Source: BMS3ABIN04 sp965554225
Lineage (GTDB): Bacteria > Bacteroidota > Ignavibacteria > Ignavibacteriales > Melioribacteraceae
Reading direction: 5' to 3'
DNA length: 17,295 nucleotides
NCBI GenBank assembly: GCA_965554225.1
Contig: CBEVZC010000061.1
Location: forward strand, 1-17,295
This document shows, piece after piece, positions 1 to 6,675 of the stretch. The notes under the pieces are model-generated. The model was not told where the DNA came from, made no database searches, and saw only the letters and a program-made list of their open reading frames with translations. A program made the translations under genes and the position numbers. How positions within the stretch are numbered: position 1 is the stretch's first letter; every line of letters starts with the position of its first letter.

Positions 1-144
1 ACTCCATTCCCAGCAAACCAAAGCGAGGTACACAAGAATTGTGAAATGACTATTATTGGAAGTATATATTTCGGAGTATCCATTTATTTAATTACACACA
101 ACGTTCTCAATAAACGTATTGCGTTTATCGAGATTATATGTTAA
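1..144 (+). CDS. Possible 3' end of an upstream gene (unrecognised)
   Basis: Frame 1 is open from the window edge to a TAA at 142-144, about 47 codons, while the other two plus-strand frames close within the first 50 bases. The peptide contains a hydrophobic stretch (MTIIGSIYFGVSIYLI) that could be a membrane segment. I recognise no family. Its last codons run through the inverted repeat at 106-132. A chance open frame of this length is quite possible in AT-rich DNA, so this is only a candidate; the sequence left of the window would settle it. Confidence 0.22.
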   Translation, partial: TPFPANQSEVHKNCEMTIIGSIYFGVSIYLITHNVLNKRIAFIEIIC

Positions 145-146
145 TT
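106..146. repeat. Inverted repeat / dif-like site upstream of the recombinase
   Basis: CTCAATAAACG (106-116) and CGTTTATCGAG (122-132) form 11-bp inverted arms with one mismatch around a 5-bp spacer, TATTG. Just to the right, ATATGTTAATT (136-146) matches 9 of 11 positions of the E. coli dif XerD arm TTATGTTAAAT, and a GCG lies at 121-123, but the spacing to it is one base longer than in dif. Paired ~11-bp arms around a short spacer are the geometry of tyrosine-recombinase core sites, and the recombinase gene starts 50 bp downstream. A recombination site is an inference; no second copy was seen in the window. Confidence 0.35.
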
Positions 147-148
147 TG

Positions 149-174
149 TCATTCGTTTACCACGTAAACTATGA
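149..174. repeat. Small inverted repeat just before the recombinase start
   Basis: GTTTAC (155-160) and GTAAAC (164-169) are perfect inverted arms around CAC, with an outer TCAT/ATGA pair (149-152 and 171-174) offset by one base. It ends 8 bases before the recombinase ATG. It could be an operator, for example for autorepression, or an accessory binding site. Nothing in the sequence decides between these, and an AT-rich leader can give such arms by chance. Confidence 0.25.
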
Positions 175-182
175 TTTAATGT

Positions 183-1025
183 ATGAAAAAGCAAGAATTA
201 TTAGATAGGTTCCAAAAACAAATTGCAATAGAAAATTATTCAAAACAGACTCAAAAAACCTATTATTCAACAATTAAACTATTTTTTGAGTATATAGCAA
301 CCTTAAAAAAAGCTAAAATTCAAGAGAAGGATATTCAAAATTACTTATATTATTGTAAAACGGAAAAAAAATACTCATATTCATCAATGAAGCATGTAGT
401 TGCCAGCATCAGTTATTTCTATTCAAAAGTTTTACTTAAGCCAATTCCTAAAGCATTAGATATAAGATTTCGGAAACCAACAACCTTACCTTCTGTTTTG
501 TCTGTAAATGATATTGCAAAAATTCTTGAGGCAACAAAAAACTTAAAACACAAAACTATTCTATTATTAATTTATTCTGCTGGTTTAAGATTAAATGAAT
601 TATTAGAATTACGTATCGGTGATATTGATTCTGAAGCAATGCGTATTCATATACGGTTTGCCAAAGGCAAAAAAGATAGATATGTAATGCTCTCTGAAAA
701 TGTATTAGAACTTTTAAGGGAATATTATAAAGTTTACAAACCCAAGGATTACTTAATTGAGGGACAAAATAGCGGAAAATATAGTCCCAAAAGTGTTCAA
801 TCCGTATTTAAGAAATCATTGCAAAAATCTGGTGTAAATAAAAGAGCTACTGTTCACACTTTGCGTCATTCATTTGCTACACATCTTTTAGATGATGGAA
901 CGGACATAAGATACATTCAAGAATTGCTTGGGCATAAGCGACTTGAAACTACTCGAATTTACACACACGTGTCATCTTATTCAATTAACAAAATTAAAAG
1001 TCCGGCAGATAAATTAAAAATTTAG
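183..1025 (+). CDS. Tyrosine recombinase / site-specific integrase (XerC/D-like)
   Basis: DNA strand-exchange enzyme of the phage integrase (tyrosine recombinase) family, 280 aa. Residues 1-90 form a SAM-like core-binding domain; residues 100-280 are the catalytic domain. The expected active-site set is visible: Arg136 (AGLRLNEL), Lys161 (KGKKDR), His225 and Arg228 (HTLRH), His251 (LGH) and the nucleophile Tyr260 (IYTH). The His225-His251-Tyr260 spacing equals that of XerD, so the enzyme is probably active. The extra IntI-specific helix of integron integrases is absent between about 180 and 224. The gene is AT-rich: 241-300 has 14 G/C of 60, against 26 of 60 at 1861-1920 in the next gene. This suggests acquisition from elsewhere. 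No clear ribosome binding site precedes the ATG. It stands alone, without excisionase, transposase or cargo in view. A remnant or accessory gene of an IS91-like or integrative element is possible. Confidence 0.93.
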   Translation: MKKQELLDRFQKQIAIENYSKQTQKTYYSTIKLFFEYIATLKKAKIQEKDIQNYLYYCKTEKKYSYSSMKHVVASISYFYSKVLLKPIPKALDIRFRKPTTLPSVLSVNDIAKILEATKNLKHKTILLLIYSAGLRLNELLELRIGDIDSEAMRIHIRFAKGKKDRYVMLSENVLELLREYYKVYKPKDYLIEGQNSGKYSPKSVQSVFKKSLQKSGVNKRATVHTLRHSFATHLLDDGTDIRYIQELLGHKRLETTRIYTHVSSYSINKIKSPADKLKI

Positions 1026-1055
1026 TTGTAAATTTGCTGTTGTTTACCGGATTAG

Positions 1056-1076
1056 ATTCCGAAACAAGTTCGGAAT
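1056..1076. repeat. Dispersed palindromic repeat (8-bp arms, 5-nt loop)
   Basis: ATTCCGAA (1056-1063), loop ACAAG, TTCGGAAT (1069-1076) is a perfect hairpin, followed by GACGG. It lies between the recombinase stop and the thrC-like gene. No T-tract follows, so it is a poor intrinsic terminator. The arrangement resembles the short REP-like intergenic palindromes of the type TTCCGAA...TTCGGAATGACG that recur in many bacterial genomes. Only one copy is in this window, so its repeat status is inferred from resemblance. Confidence 0.55.
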
Positions 1077-1127
1077 GACGGATACCGGAGTTTATAAATA
1101 AAATTCAAGCATAATTTTCAGGTAAAA

Positions 1128-2297
1128 ATGCAATCATATTCTTACAAATGCTTTAACTGTAAAACAGTATTCTCCGCCGGGGAAATTGAACGGAACTTCG
1201 TTTATCTTTGTCCCAACTGTGGAAGCGCCCAAAAGAACAAACCGCTTACCGGAGTTTTAACCGTAGAGTACGATTATGAAAATTTGAAAAAAAGTTTATC
1301 CCGAAAGGAATTTCTAAAATTAACTCCCGGTAAATTTTGGCTTTATCCGAATCTTTGGCCTGTGGATTTCTCAAAATTTAACAATACGATTCTTTCACGT
1401 TTGGCTTTGCCCGCCGATCAATTATTCGAATACGAACTTAACGGGATGAAAGTTTTAATTCAAGATGAAACCCGCAATCCAACGCTTTCTTACAAAGACA
1501 GAGCTTCTGCGCTTGTTGCATTAAAAGCAATGGAAATGGGAATTACGGAAATAGCGGCGGCATCAACCGGAAATGCGGGTTCTTCGCTTGCGGGAATTTG
1601 CGCCCGATTGGGTTTAACAAGCAGAATTTACGTTCCCCAAAACATTCCCGAATCCAAACGCATACAAATTGAAGCTTACGGTGCTAAGCTGGAAATAGTA
1701 AACGGCGATTACGATTTGGCGTTCGACAAATGCCTTGAAGATTCCGCACGAAACAAATGGTATAACCGGAACACAGCTTACAATCCTTTAACAATCGAAG
1801 GAAAGAAGTCAGCCGCATACGATATTTTCATATCAACACAAGGAAATATTCCGCAGCATATTTTCGTGCCGGTCGGAGACGGCGTAATAATTTCCGGAAT
1901 TTACAAAGGGTTTAAAGAACTGCAAACTCTCGGCTGGATAGAAAAACTTCCGGAATTAATTGCCGTTCAATCGGAAAGAAGCGATGCGGTTGTGCGTTAT
2001 TTGAATATGGGAAAGTTCGAATACAGACCCGCAAACACAAGAGCCGATTCAATTTCAGCAGGAGCGCCGCGTAATCTTTACATGGCTGCCGAAGCTGTAA
2101 AATCGTCCGGCGGTTTCGGTGTTACCGTTTCCGATGAAGAAATTTTAAGTGCGCAGAAAGAGTTTATACGGCAGACCGGCATTCTATGCGAACCTTCCAG
2201 CGCGTCGGTTTATGCGGCATATAAAAAGAATCCGTTAGAAAGTTCATTATTGTTAATTACCGGTAACGGTTTGAAAGATGTGGACGCATTAGAATAA
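1128..2297 (+). CDS. thrC: Threonine synthase family PLP-dependent enzyme
   Basis: Fold-type II PLP enzyme of 389 aa, best matched to threonine synthase, which converts O-phosphohomoserine to threonine and phosphate in the cytoplasm. An N-terminal zinc ribbon is visible (Cys8-x2-Cys11 and Cys28-x2-Cys31), as in many archaeal and some bacterial threonine synthases. The PLP-binding Lys is Lys123 in NPTLSYKDRAS; the phosphate-binding loop is STGNAGSS (146-153); and the C-terminal TGNGLKD (378-384) corresponds to the family's TGHGLKD. Departures from the commonest motifs are KDRAS rather than KDRG and the TGN variant. No homoserine dehydrogenase or homoserine kinase gene is adjacent, so the pathway context is not local. 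A related beta-replacement enzyme such as cysteate synthase is the main alternative. The ATG at 1128 is chosen because it keeps the zinc ribbon whole; the Shine-Dalgarno is weak (AGGTAAAA). Confidence 0.83.
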   Translation: MQSYSYKCFNCKTVFSAGEIERNFVYLCPNCGSAQKNKPLTGVLTVEYDYENLKKSLSRKEFLKLTPGKFWLYPNLWPVDFSKFNNTILSRLALPADQLFEYELNGMKVLIQDETRNPTLSYKDRASALVALKAMEMGITEIAAASTGNAGSSLAGICARLGLTSRIYVPQNIPESKRIQIEAYGAKLEIVNGDYDLAFDKCLEDSARNKWYNRNTAYNPLTIEGKKSAAYDIFISTQGNIPQHIFVPVGDGVIISGIYKGFKELQTLGWIEKLPELIAVQSERSDAVVRYLNMGKFEYRPANTRADSISAGAPRNLYMAAEAVKSSGGFGVTVSDEEILSAQKEFIRQTGILCEPSSASVYAAYKKNPLESSLLLITGNGLKDVDALE

Positions 2298-2330
2298 ACC
2301 GGTAAACTATTTACAAACATTCAACCCGTA

Positions 2331-2351
2331 GCACAGATTAGCAATCTGTGC
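2331..2351. repeat. Dispersed palindromic repeat (9-bp arms, 3-nt loop)
   Basis: GCACAGATT (2331-2339), loop AGC, AATCTGTGC (2343-2351) is a perfect hairpin starting 33 bases after the thrC-like stop codon. The tail ACAAAATATAATTTTA is AT-rich but is not a clean T-run, so termination would be weak. It resembles a type of short intergenic palindrome (GTAGCACAGATT...) seen repeatedly in FCB-group genomes. That is a recollection, not a search result. Confidence 0.5.
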
Positions 2352-2377
2352 ACAAAATATAATTTTAATAAACTGAT

Positions 2378-2383
2378 AGGAGA
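2378..2383 (+). promoter_or_regulatory. Shine-Dalgarno of the SDR gene
   Basis: AGGAGA lies 4 bases before the ATG at 2388. This is one of the clearest ribosome binding sites on the plus strand and fixes the start of the SDR gene. Confidence 0.7.
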
Positions 2384-2387
2384 TAAC

Positions 2388-3095
2388 ATGAATTTGGAAA
2401 ATAAAATAGTCCTCGTAACCGGAGGATCGAGCGGTATCGGTTTGGATATTGCACGATTAGCAAAAAGCCGTGGCGCAAATGTGATAATCTGCGGTAGGAA
2501 TCCGGAAAAGCTTGAGAAAGCAGCACAAGAATTTAATTTACACTCTTATGTGTGCGACGTTTCTGATGAAGAACAAGTAGTAAGAATGTTTGCAAACATT
2601 AAGCGGGATTTAGGCAATCTTGATGTTTTAATCAATAATGCAGGTTTCGGTTATTTTGCTCCTTTAGATGAGATTGAACCATCTAAATTTCTTGCTGTTT
2701 ATAATACGAACGTGCTCGGCGCCGCTCTGTGCGGACGAGAAGCAGCGAAGATTTTCAAGACTCAAAAAAGTGGAAACATCGTTAATATTGCATCAACAGC
2801 GGCACTAAAAGGTTTTGCGCATGGAAGTCCATACGTAGCAACCAAATTTGCTCTACGCGGAATGACGGAATGCTGGAGAGCCGAATTGAGGAAATTTAAC
2901 GTGCGTGTAATTTTAATAAATCCGAGTGAAGTACAAACCGATTTTCCGGTGAACGCCGGTGGAAAAGAGAGAAATTTTAATCCGTCGAAACTAATTGGGA
3001 AAGACATTGCACATTCGGTAATTTGCGCTTTGGAGATGGACGACAGAGGTTTTATACCAGAATTAACCGTTTTTGCAACCAATCCAGTTGATTAA
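2388..3095 (+). CDS. Short-chain dehydrogenase/reductase (classical SDR)
   Basis: Cytoplasmic NAD(P)(H)-dependent oxidoreductase, 235 aa, the usual length for a classical SDR. The Rossmann glycine motif TGGSSGIG is at 11-18; Arg37 (CGRN) after the second strand suggests NADPH preference; the structural NNAG is at 83-86; and the catalytic set is Asn108, Ser136, Tyr149 and Lys153 (YVATK). The sequence resembles 3-oxoacyl-ACP-reductase-like and YdfG/SDR_c members, but the substrate cannot be read from it. It follows the thrC-like gene after a 90-bp gap holding a palindrome, so it is probably a separate unit or only loosely co-transcribed. It converges with the S9 peptidase gene, and a shared hairpin lies between them. 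Confidence 0.9.
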   Translation: MNLENKIVLVTGGSSGIGLDIARLAKSRGANVIICGRNPEKLEKAAQEFNLHSYVCDVSDEEQVVRMFANIKRDLGNLDVLINNAGFGYFAPLDEIEPSKFLAVYNTNVLGAALCGREAAKIFKTQKSGNIVNIASTAALKGFAHGSPYVATKFALRGMTECWRAELRKFNVRVILINPSEVQTDFPVNAGGKERNFNPSKLIGKDIAHSVICALEMDDRGFIPELTVFATNPVD

Positions 3096-3195
3096 GTATT
3101 TAAAAGAGCAGAGCGATAGATCACTAATTTTCATGATTTATTATTTTTATCGCAAGTAAAAATTCCAAGAACCAAAAAAAATTACATTACTCAAA

Positions 3196-3228
3196 ACAAA
3201 CTCAACTTTTTTAAAAAGTTGGGTTTGT
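3196..3228. terminator. Bidirectional hairpin terminator between convergent genes
   Basis: ACAAACTCAACTTTTT (3196-3211) pairs with AAAAAGTTGGGTTTGT (3213-3228), with a single G-T-type mismatch. Read on the minus strand the CCCAAC...GTTGAG stem is followed by TTTGTTTTGAG, and on the plus strand CTCAAC...GTTGGG is followed by TTTGTAAT. It lies 18 bases past the stop of the minus-strand S9 peptidase and 100 bases past the SDR stop, where a shared terminator would be expected. The tight central T/A stretch means the apex is partly unpaired. Confidence 0.6.
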
Positions 3229-3245
3229 AATCCAACATCCAACAC

Positions 3246-5297
3246 CTATTTGTACTGTAGATTCCTCACCATTTTTTTGCTGTCCCAAGGCGCTTGTTTT
3301 CCGCCCAAATATTTGTGGAACCACTCGAGATGAGCATTGTAATAAAGCGGCATCGATTTTAAGAAGTTCGGCCAATGCCCGTCATTCTTAAATATTATCA
3401 ATCTCGAATCGATTCCTTTCAACTGCAGATTGGTAAAATAACGAATGCTTTGTGTGTATGGAATTCTGTAATCTTTCTGTCCTGTAATTATTAACGTTGG
3501 CGTTTTGAAATTATAAACGTATTTGCTTGGTGATTTCGAATTATAATTTTTCCCCAAATCCCAATTGGCAAACCATAATTCTTCTGTTTCTTCTTTGAAC
3601 TCGGCAAGATCGTAAATTCCCATCATCGAAGCTAAGCATTTGAAACGATGTGTTTTTGCCTGCAGCAGGTTCATAAAATATCCGCCGTACGACCAGCCCA
3701 TAGCGCCCATTCGCGTGCTATCGACGTAACTTAATTTTGCCAGCGAATCGGTTACCATCATTACATCAGTAAATACTTTCCCATCCCAATCTTTAGATAT
3801 TGCAGATGTGTATTTTTGTCCGTATCCAATTGAACCGTGCGGATTAGGGAATGCCAAAACATATCCGGCAGCCGGATAAACCTGCCAATCGAACCGGAAC
3901 GAATCCATCCATTGATATTGGGGTCCTCCGTGCACGTTGATTACGAACGGATATTTTTTATTGGGATCGAAATTATGCGGCTTTATTATAAATGTGTGAA
4001 CCGGTGTTCCGTCGGCGCCTTTAATCCAAATCTGTTCCGCAGGTCTGAAATCAACTTCATCCGTAATTTGACGGTTGATCGCTGTTATATCTTTAAACTC
4101 TTTCGTATCAAAATTGAACCGTGCCAATTCATAAGGCTTGTTTATTTTGGAATATGAAACAATCGCAAATTTTTCATCGGGCGAAATTTGAAACGAGGCA
4201 ATTACTTTATCCGGAATAAGCTTTTGAATTTTTAACGTATTCACATTTATTTTGAACAACGGCATGTAGCCACGTTCGAAAGCGGTAAAGTAAATAAATT
4301 TAGAATCTCCGCTCCATTCGAAATCGTTCACCCAATTATCGAATGCTTCCGTTAGAATTTTTCTTTCGCCACTTTTGCGATTGTAAATTGCCAAATTGAA
4401 CATATCGGATTCGTAACCTTCTGTTGACTGAGTTTTGTATGCAATAAATTTTCCGTCGGTCGAAAACTTCGGATTACCGTCGTATCCTTTGTTTTCCGCC
4501 GTGATGTTTTTCAAATTTTCACCATTTAGCGAAACCGTCCAAACATCCGAATTTGTTGAGCTTTCCGGATCTTTCACACGTTTTGAATCGAATGCAACTT
4601 CCGAATAATCCGGTGAGAAAACGTAATGATCGCTTCCGCCGGCTGCAAACGTTGGTGAATTAAAATAGCCGGGAGTAAGATCGGTTAACGAAGAATCCTT
4701 TAAATTTAAAAGTAAAACGTGCGTGTATTGCCCATCGTTGTATTCCGTCCAATGCCTAATAAACAGACTATCTGCCAAATGAGCTTGAACCGGTCCGTGC
4801 AACATTCCATCGAGATTTTTTTTATAACACGCGTAATCCGTTCCGCACTCGGGAAATACTTTAGTCTGGAAAATAATTTTTGTGCCGGCTGCAGAAAGCT
4901 TGGGTGAAGAAATTCCGAATTCACAATCTGTTATTTGTGTTGCTTCTCCGCCATCGAGTGGAAGTTTGAACAATTGCGGTTTGCCGTTACGGGTCGATAC
5001 GAAGTAAACCGATTTACCGTCTGCGCTCCAAACGGGATTGTAATCGAATGCTTCGTTCACGGTAAGCTGCTTTAAACCGCTGCCGTCCGAATTAACCAAA
5101 TAAACATCCGTGTTGCTTTTGGCTTCCCGCAATTTATTTTTTGTAACGGTAAAAACCACTTCGTTGTCATCGGGCGAGATTTGCTGAGAGCCGACAAAAG
5201 AAGTTTTATATAAATCTTCAATTGTTACGGCGCGTTTTGTATTTTGGGCAAAAACGGGAATGGTAATTAAAAGGAAGAGGATTGTTAATCTTTTCAT
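3246..5297 (-). CDS. Secreted S9 family prolyl oligopeptidase-like peptidase
   Basis: Serine peptidase of the dipeptidyl-peptidase IV / acylaminoacyl-peptidase type, 683 aa from the chosen start. Residues 1-18 are a signal peptide (MKRLTILFLL...VFA), so it acts in the periplasm or outside. Residues about 30-410 form a beta-propeller of TolB/PD40-like blades (for example WSADGKSVYF, FSTDGKFIAY, ISPDEKFAIV). Residues about 430-665 are the alpha/beta-hydrolase domain: oxyanion HGGP (456-459), NPHGSIGYG (485-493), nucleophile Ser536 in GWSYGG, Asp609 in GQKDYRIP, and His641 in NDGHW. Family members cleave short peptides, which suits nutrient scavenging. The reading frame opens further upstream to 5360, but that start would bury the signal peptide and overlap the DUF1697 gene. 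The ATG at 5297 has GGAGA five bases ahead of it. It follows the DUF1697 gene by 49 bp and is probably co-transcribed. Confidence 0.93.
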   Translation of the reverse strand: MKRLTILFLLITIPVFAQNTKRAVTIEDLYKTSFVGSQQISPDDNEVVFTVTKNKLREAKSNTDVYLVNSDGSGLKQLTVNEAFDYNPVWSADGKSVYFVSTRNGKPQLFKLPLDGGEATQITDCEFGISSPKLSAAGTKIIFQTKVFPECGTDYACYKKNLDGMLHGPVQAHLADSLFIRHWTEYNDGQYTHVLLLNLKDSSLTDLTPGYFNSPTFAAGGSDHYVFSPDYSEVAFDSKRVKDPESSTNSDVWTVSLNGENLKNITAENKGYDGNPKFSTDGKFIAYKTQSTEGYESDMFNLAIYNRKSGERKILTEAFDNWVNDFEWSGDSKFIYFTAFERGYMPLFKINVNTLKIQKLIPDKVIASFQISPDEKFAIVSYSKINKPYELARFNFDTKEFKDITAINRQITDEVDFRPAEQIWIKGADGTPVHTFIIKPHNFDPNKKYPFVINVHGGPQYQWMDSFRFDWQVYPAAGYVLAFPNPHGSIGYGQKYTSAISKDWDGKVFTDVMMVTDSLAKLSYVDSTRMGAMGWSYGGYFMNLLQAKTHRFKCLASMMGIYDLAEFKEETEELWFANWDLGKNYNSKSPSKYVYNFKTPTLIITGQKDYRIPYTQSIRYFTNLQLKGIDSRLIIFKNDGHWPNFLKSMPLYYNAHLEWFHKYLGGKQAPWDSKKMVRNLQYK

Positions 5298-5346
5298 TAT
5301 TTCTCCGACTATAGTATTTCCAAAAAATTCAAAAATTAAAATTACA

Positions 5347-5889
5347 TTATTCCGAAGCAATTTGAAGTAATTTATTTACCGTTTTCCAATTCCTTGTAGT
5401 AGCTTTCAAAGCTAATTTCTTTTCGATGTAATTATTTGAAAAAATTGTTCTACCGAAACCCCCGGGAACATGCAAATATACTTCCATTCCAATTACTTTA
5501 TAACTATCAATAGTTTCTTTGTCCGTAACTAAATTGTTTATAAGCTTCGCATCCGGTTTACGTTCCAAAAAAGTTACGTAAAGTCTTTTCACATCCACGC
5601 CTTCATTTTTAAGAAAAGGATTCTGCTTTGTTATTTTTGCAAGTTCATTTTTAGTTCGGATTAAAACTTTAACATCAAAACCATACTTTAGCTTGATTGA
5701 ATCCGTGATTAGCTCTGCTATTTTATTTTTATTCTTTTCATCCGAATTAAATACTACATTTCCGCTTTGTATATAAGTTGAAACGTCGTCTAATCCTATT
5801 GATTCGTAAGGGGATTTTAAATCGTTCATCAAAATTCTCTTTTGACCGCTTACGTTTATTCCTCTTAAAAGTGAAATGTATTTTTTCAT
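5347..5889 (-). CDS. DUF1697 family protein
   Basis: Small cytoplasmic protein of 180 aa with the DUF1697 signature: N-terminal MKKYISLLRGINVSGQKR, then YIQSGNVVFNS (residues about 39-49), and a basic C-terminus. The family is widespread and has no established biochemical role. No signal peptide or membrane segment is visible. A good Shine-Dalgarno (GGAGAA) lies 4 bases before the ATG. It is the first gene of a probable two-gene unit with the S9 peptidase downstream, though the functional link is unclear. The 97-bp gap to the divergent nucleotidyltransferase gene must hold promoters for both directions; I see no clear consensus there. Confidence 0.88.
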   Translation of the reverse strand: MKKYISLLRGINVSGQKRILMNDLKSPYESIGLDDVSTYIQSGNVVFNSDEKNKNKIAELITDSIKLKYGFDVKVLIRTKNELAKITKQNPFLKNEGVDVKRLYVTFLERKPDAKLINNLVTDKETIDSYKVIGMEVYLHVPGGFGRTIFSNNYIEKKLALKATTRNWKTVNKLLQIASE

Positions 5890-5967
5890 TTGTTCTCCGA
5901 AAGAATTTTACTTTGTTAGTAAATTAACCAAAATAAATAATTTATAATTGTATCTTTAATTTACAAA

Positions 5968-6000
5968 ATGAATGTTATGCTAGTCTATGCAAAAAAATAG
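5968..6000 (+). other. Very short upstream ORF overlapping the nucleotidyltransferase start
   Basis: ATG at 5968 opens a 10-codon frame (MNVMLVYAKK, stop at 5998-6000) that overlaps the first codons of the gene starting at 5987 in another frame. Neither ATG has a visible Shine-Dalgarno. A role in translational coupling is conceivable. It may equally be chance. Confidence 0.15.
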
Positions 6001-6592
6001 AATACATGGTTTAATGCTTTCAGCCGGGCTTTCCGGTAGAATGGGAAAATTCAAACCATTGTTGGAATACGACAATAAAAGTTTTGTGCAGAATATTACG
6101 GAAAAATTATCCGGAGTTTGTAACTATATGATTATTGTCACCGGTTTCAATTCCGAACTTATTAAAAATCATCTACAAAAAAACTTAAGCAAAGCCAATT
6201 TACAAAAAGTTAAATCCGTCTTGAACGAAAATTATAAATCGGGAATGTTCACCTCACTAAAAACTGGCATATTAAATTGCGAAGATGCCGATTGGATTTT
6301 ATACCATTTCGTTGATCAGCCTACTCTGCCGCTTGAGTTTTACACTGATTTTACCGAACAAATAGAAGACAGTTACGATTGGATTCAACCGGTGCAAGGG
6401 AAAAAGAAAGGACATCCAATTTTATTAGGAAAAATAATGATAAAAAAAATTGTTGAAGCTCCTGATAATGCCAATTTAAGATTAATTTCTAAAGCAGGTA
6501 TAAATAAAAAATTTTGGCAATGCAATTACAACGAAATCTTCGATGATATTGACAATATTGAGGATTACAAAAATTTAACTAAAATAAAATAG
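5987..6592 (+). CDS. MobA/MocA-like nucleotidyltransferase
   Basis: NTP-transferase of the molybdenum-cofactor cytidylyl/guanylyltransferase type (GT-A fold), 201 aa, cytoplasmic. The nucleotide-binding N-terminus is LMLSAGLSGRMGKFKPLL (9-26; family pattern LAAGxSxRMGxxKxLL). The metal-binding Asp is in VDQP (109-112), GHP (142-144) is the usual MocA substrate-loop motif, and DDIDNIEDY (186-194) is the family's DIDTPEDY end. Relatives load CTP or GTP onto molybdopterin for xanthine-dehydrogenase-type or DMSO-reductase-type enzymes. The GHP/DIDT pattern favours the MocA side. No molybdoenzyme, XdhC-like chaperone or moa/moe gene is nearby, so the acceptor is uncertain and another sugar or polyol phosphate cannot be excluded. 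The start is the first ATG in frame and lacks a clear ribosome binding site. It converges with the minus-strand gene ending at 6676. Confidence 0.83.
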   Translation: MQKNRIHGLMLSAGLSGRMGKFKPLLEYDNKSFVQNITEKLSGVCNYMIIVTGFNSELIKNHLQKNLSKANLQKVKSVLNENYKSGMFTSLKTGILNCEDADWILYHFVDQPTLPLEFYTDFTEQIEDSYDWIQPVQGKKKGHPILLGKIMIKKIVEAPDNANLRLISKAGINKKFWQCNYNEIFDDIDNIEDYKNLTKIK

Positions 6593-6675
6593 CACGCAGA
6601 TTATTCATGATTTTTTATGATTTGCATAAATCATAGAACACTGAATACCCGGATAACACAGATTTTCACAGTTTA
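6593..6675. repeat. Degenerate dispersed intergenic repeat with hairpin
   Basis: The whole gap between two convergent genes has the phrasing of a commonly recurring intergenic repeat (GCAGATTATTCATGATTTTT...AACACAGATTTTCACAG). Within it, TATGATTT (6616-6623), loop GCAT, AAATCATA (6628-6635) is a perfect hairpin. No T-run follows the stem on either strand, so it is at best a weak terminator. It shares ACAGATT with the palindrome at 2331-2351. Repeat identity is inferred from resemblance, because no second full copy is present here. Confidence 0.45.

Noticed and set aside
141..148. Bacteroidota-type -7 promoter box (TAnnTTTG) before the recombinase
   Set aside because: TTAATTTG misses one of the fixed positions and lies inside the dif-like segment; in AT-rich DNA such near matches are frequent.
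183..1025. Integron integrase (IntI) with an attC cassette array
   Set aside because: The IntI-specific insertion before the HxLRH motif is missing, and no cassette array or repeated attC-like sites follow the gene.
2762..3082. 106-codon minus-strand frame within the SDR gene
   Set aside because: It is the reverse shadow of the SDR catalytic region, which carries the full Ser-Tyr-Lys set in the plus frame.
3837..4157. 106-codon open frame on the plus strand within the S9 peptidase gene
   Set aside because: It is antisense to the propeller and the start of the hydrolase domain, has no recognisable motif, and has no start signal.
1056..6675. CRISPR array from the several short palindromic repeats
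   Set aside because: The repeats differ in sequence, are kilobases apart, and no regular spacer pattern or cas gene is present.
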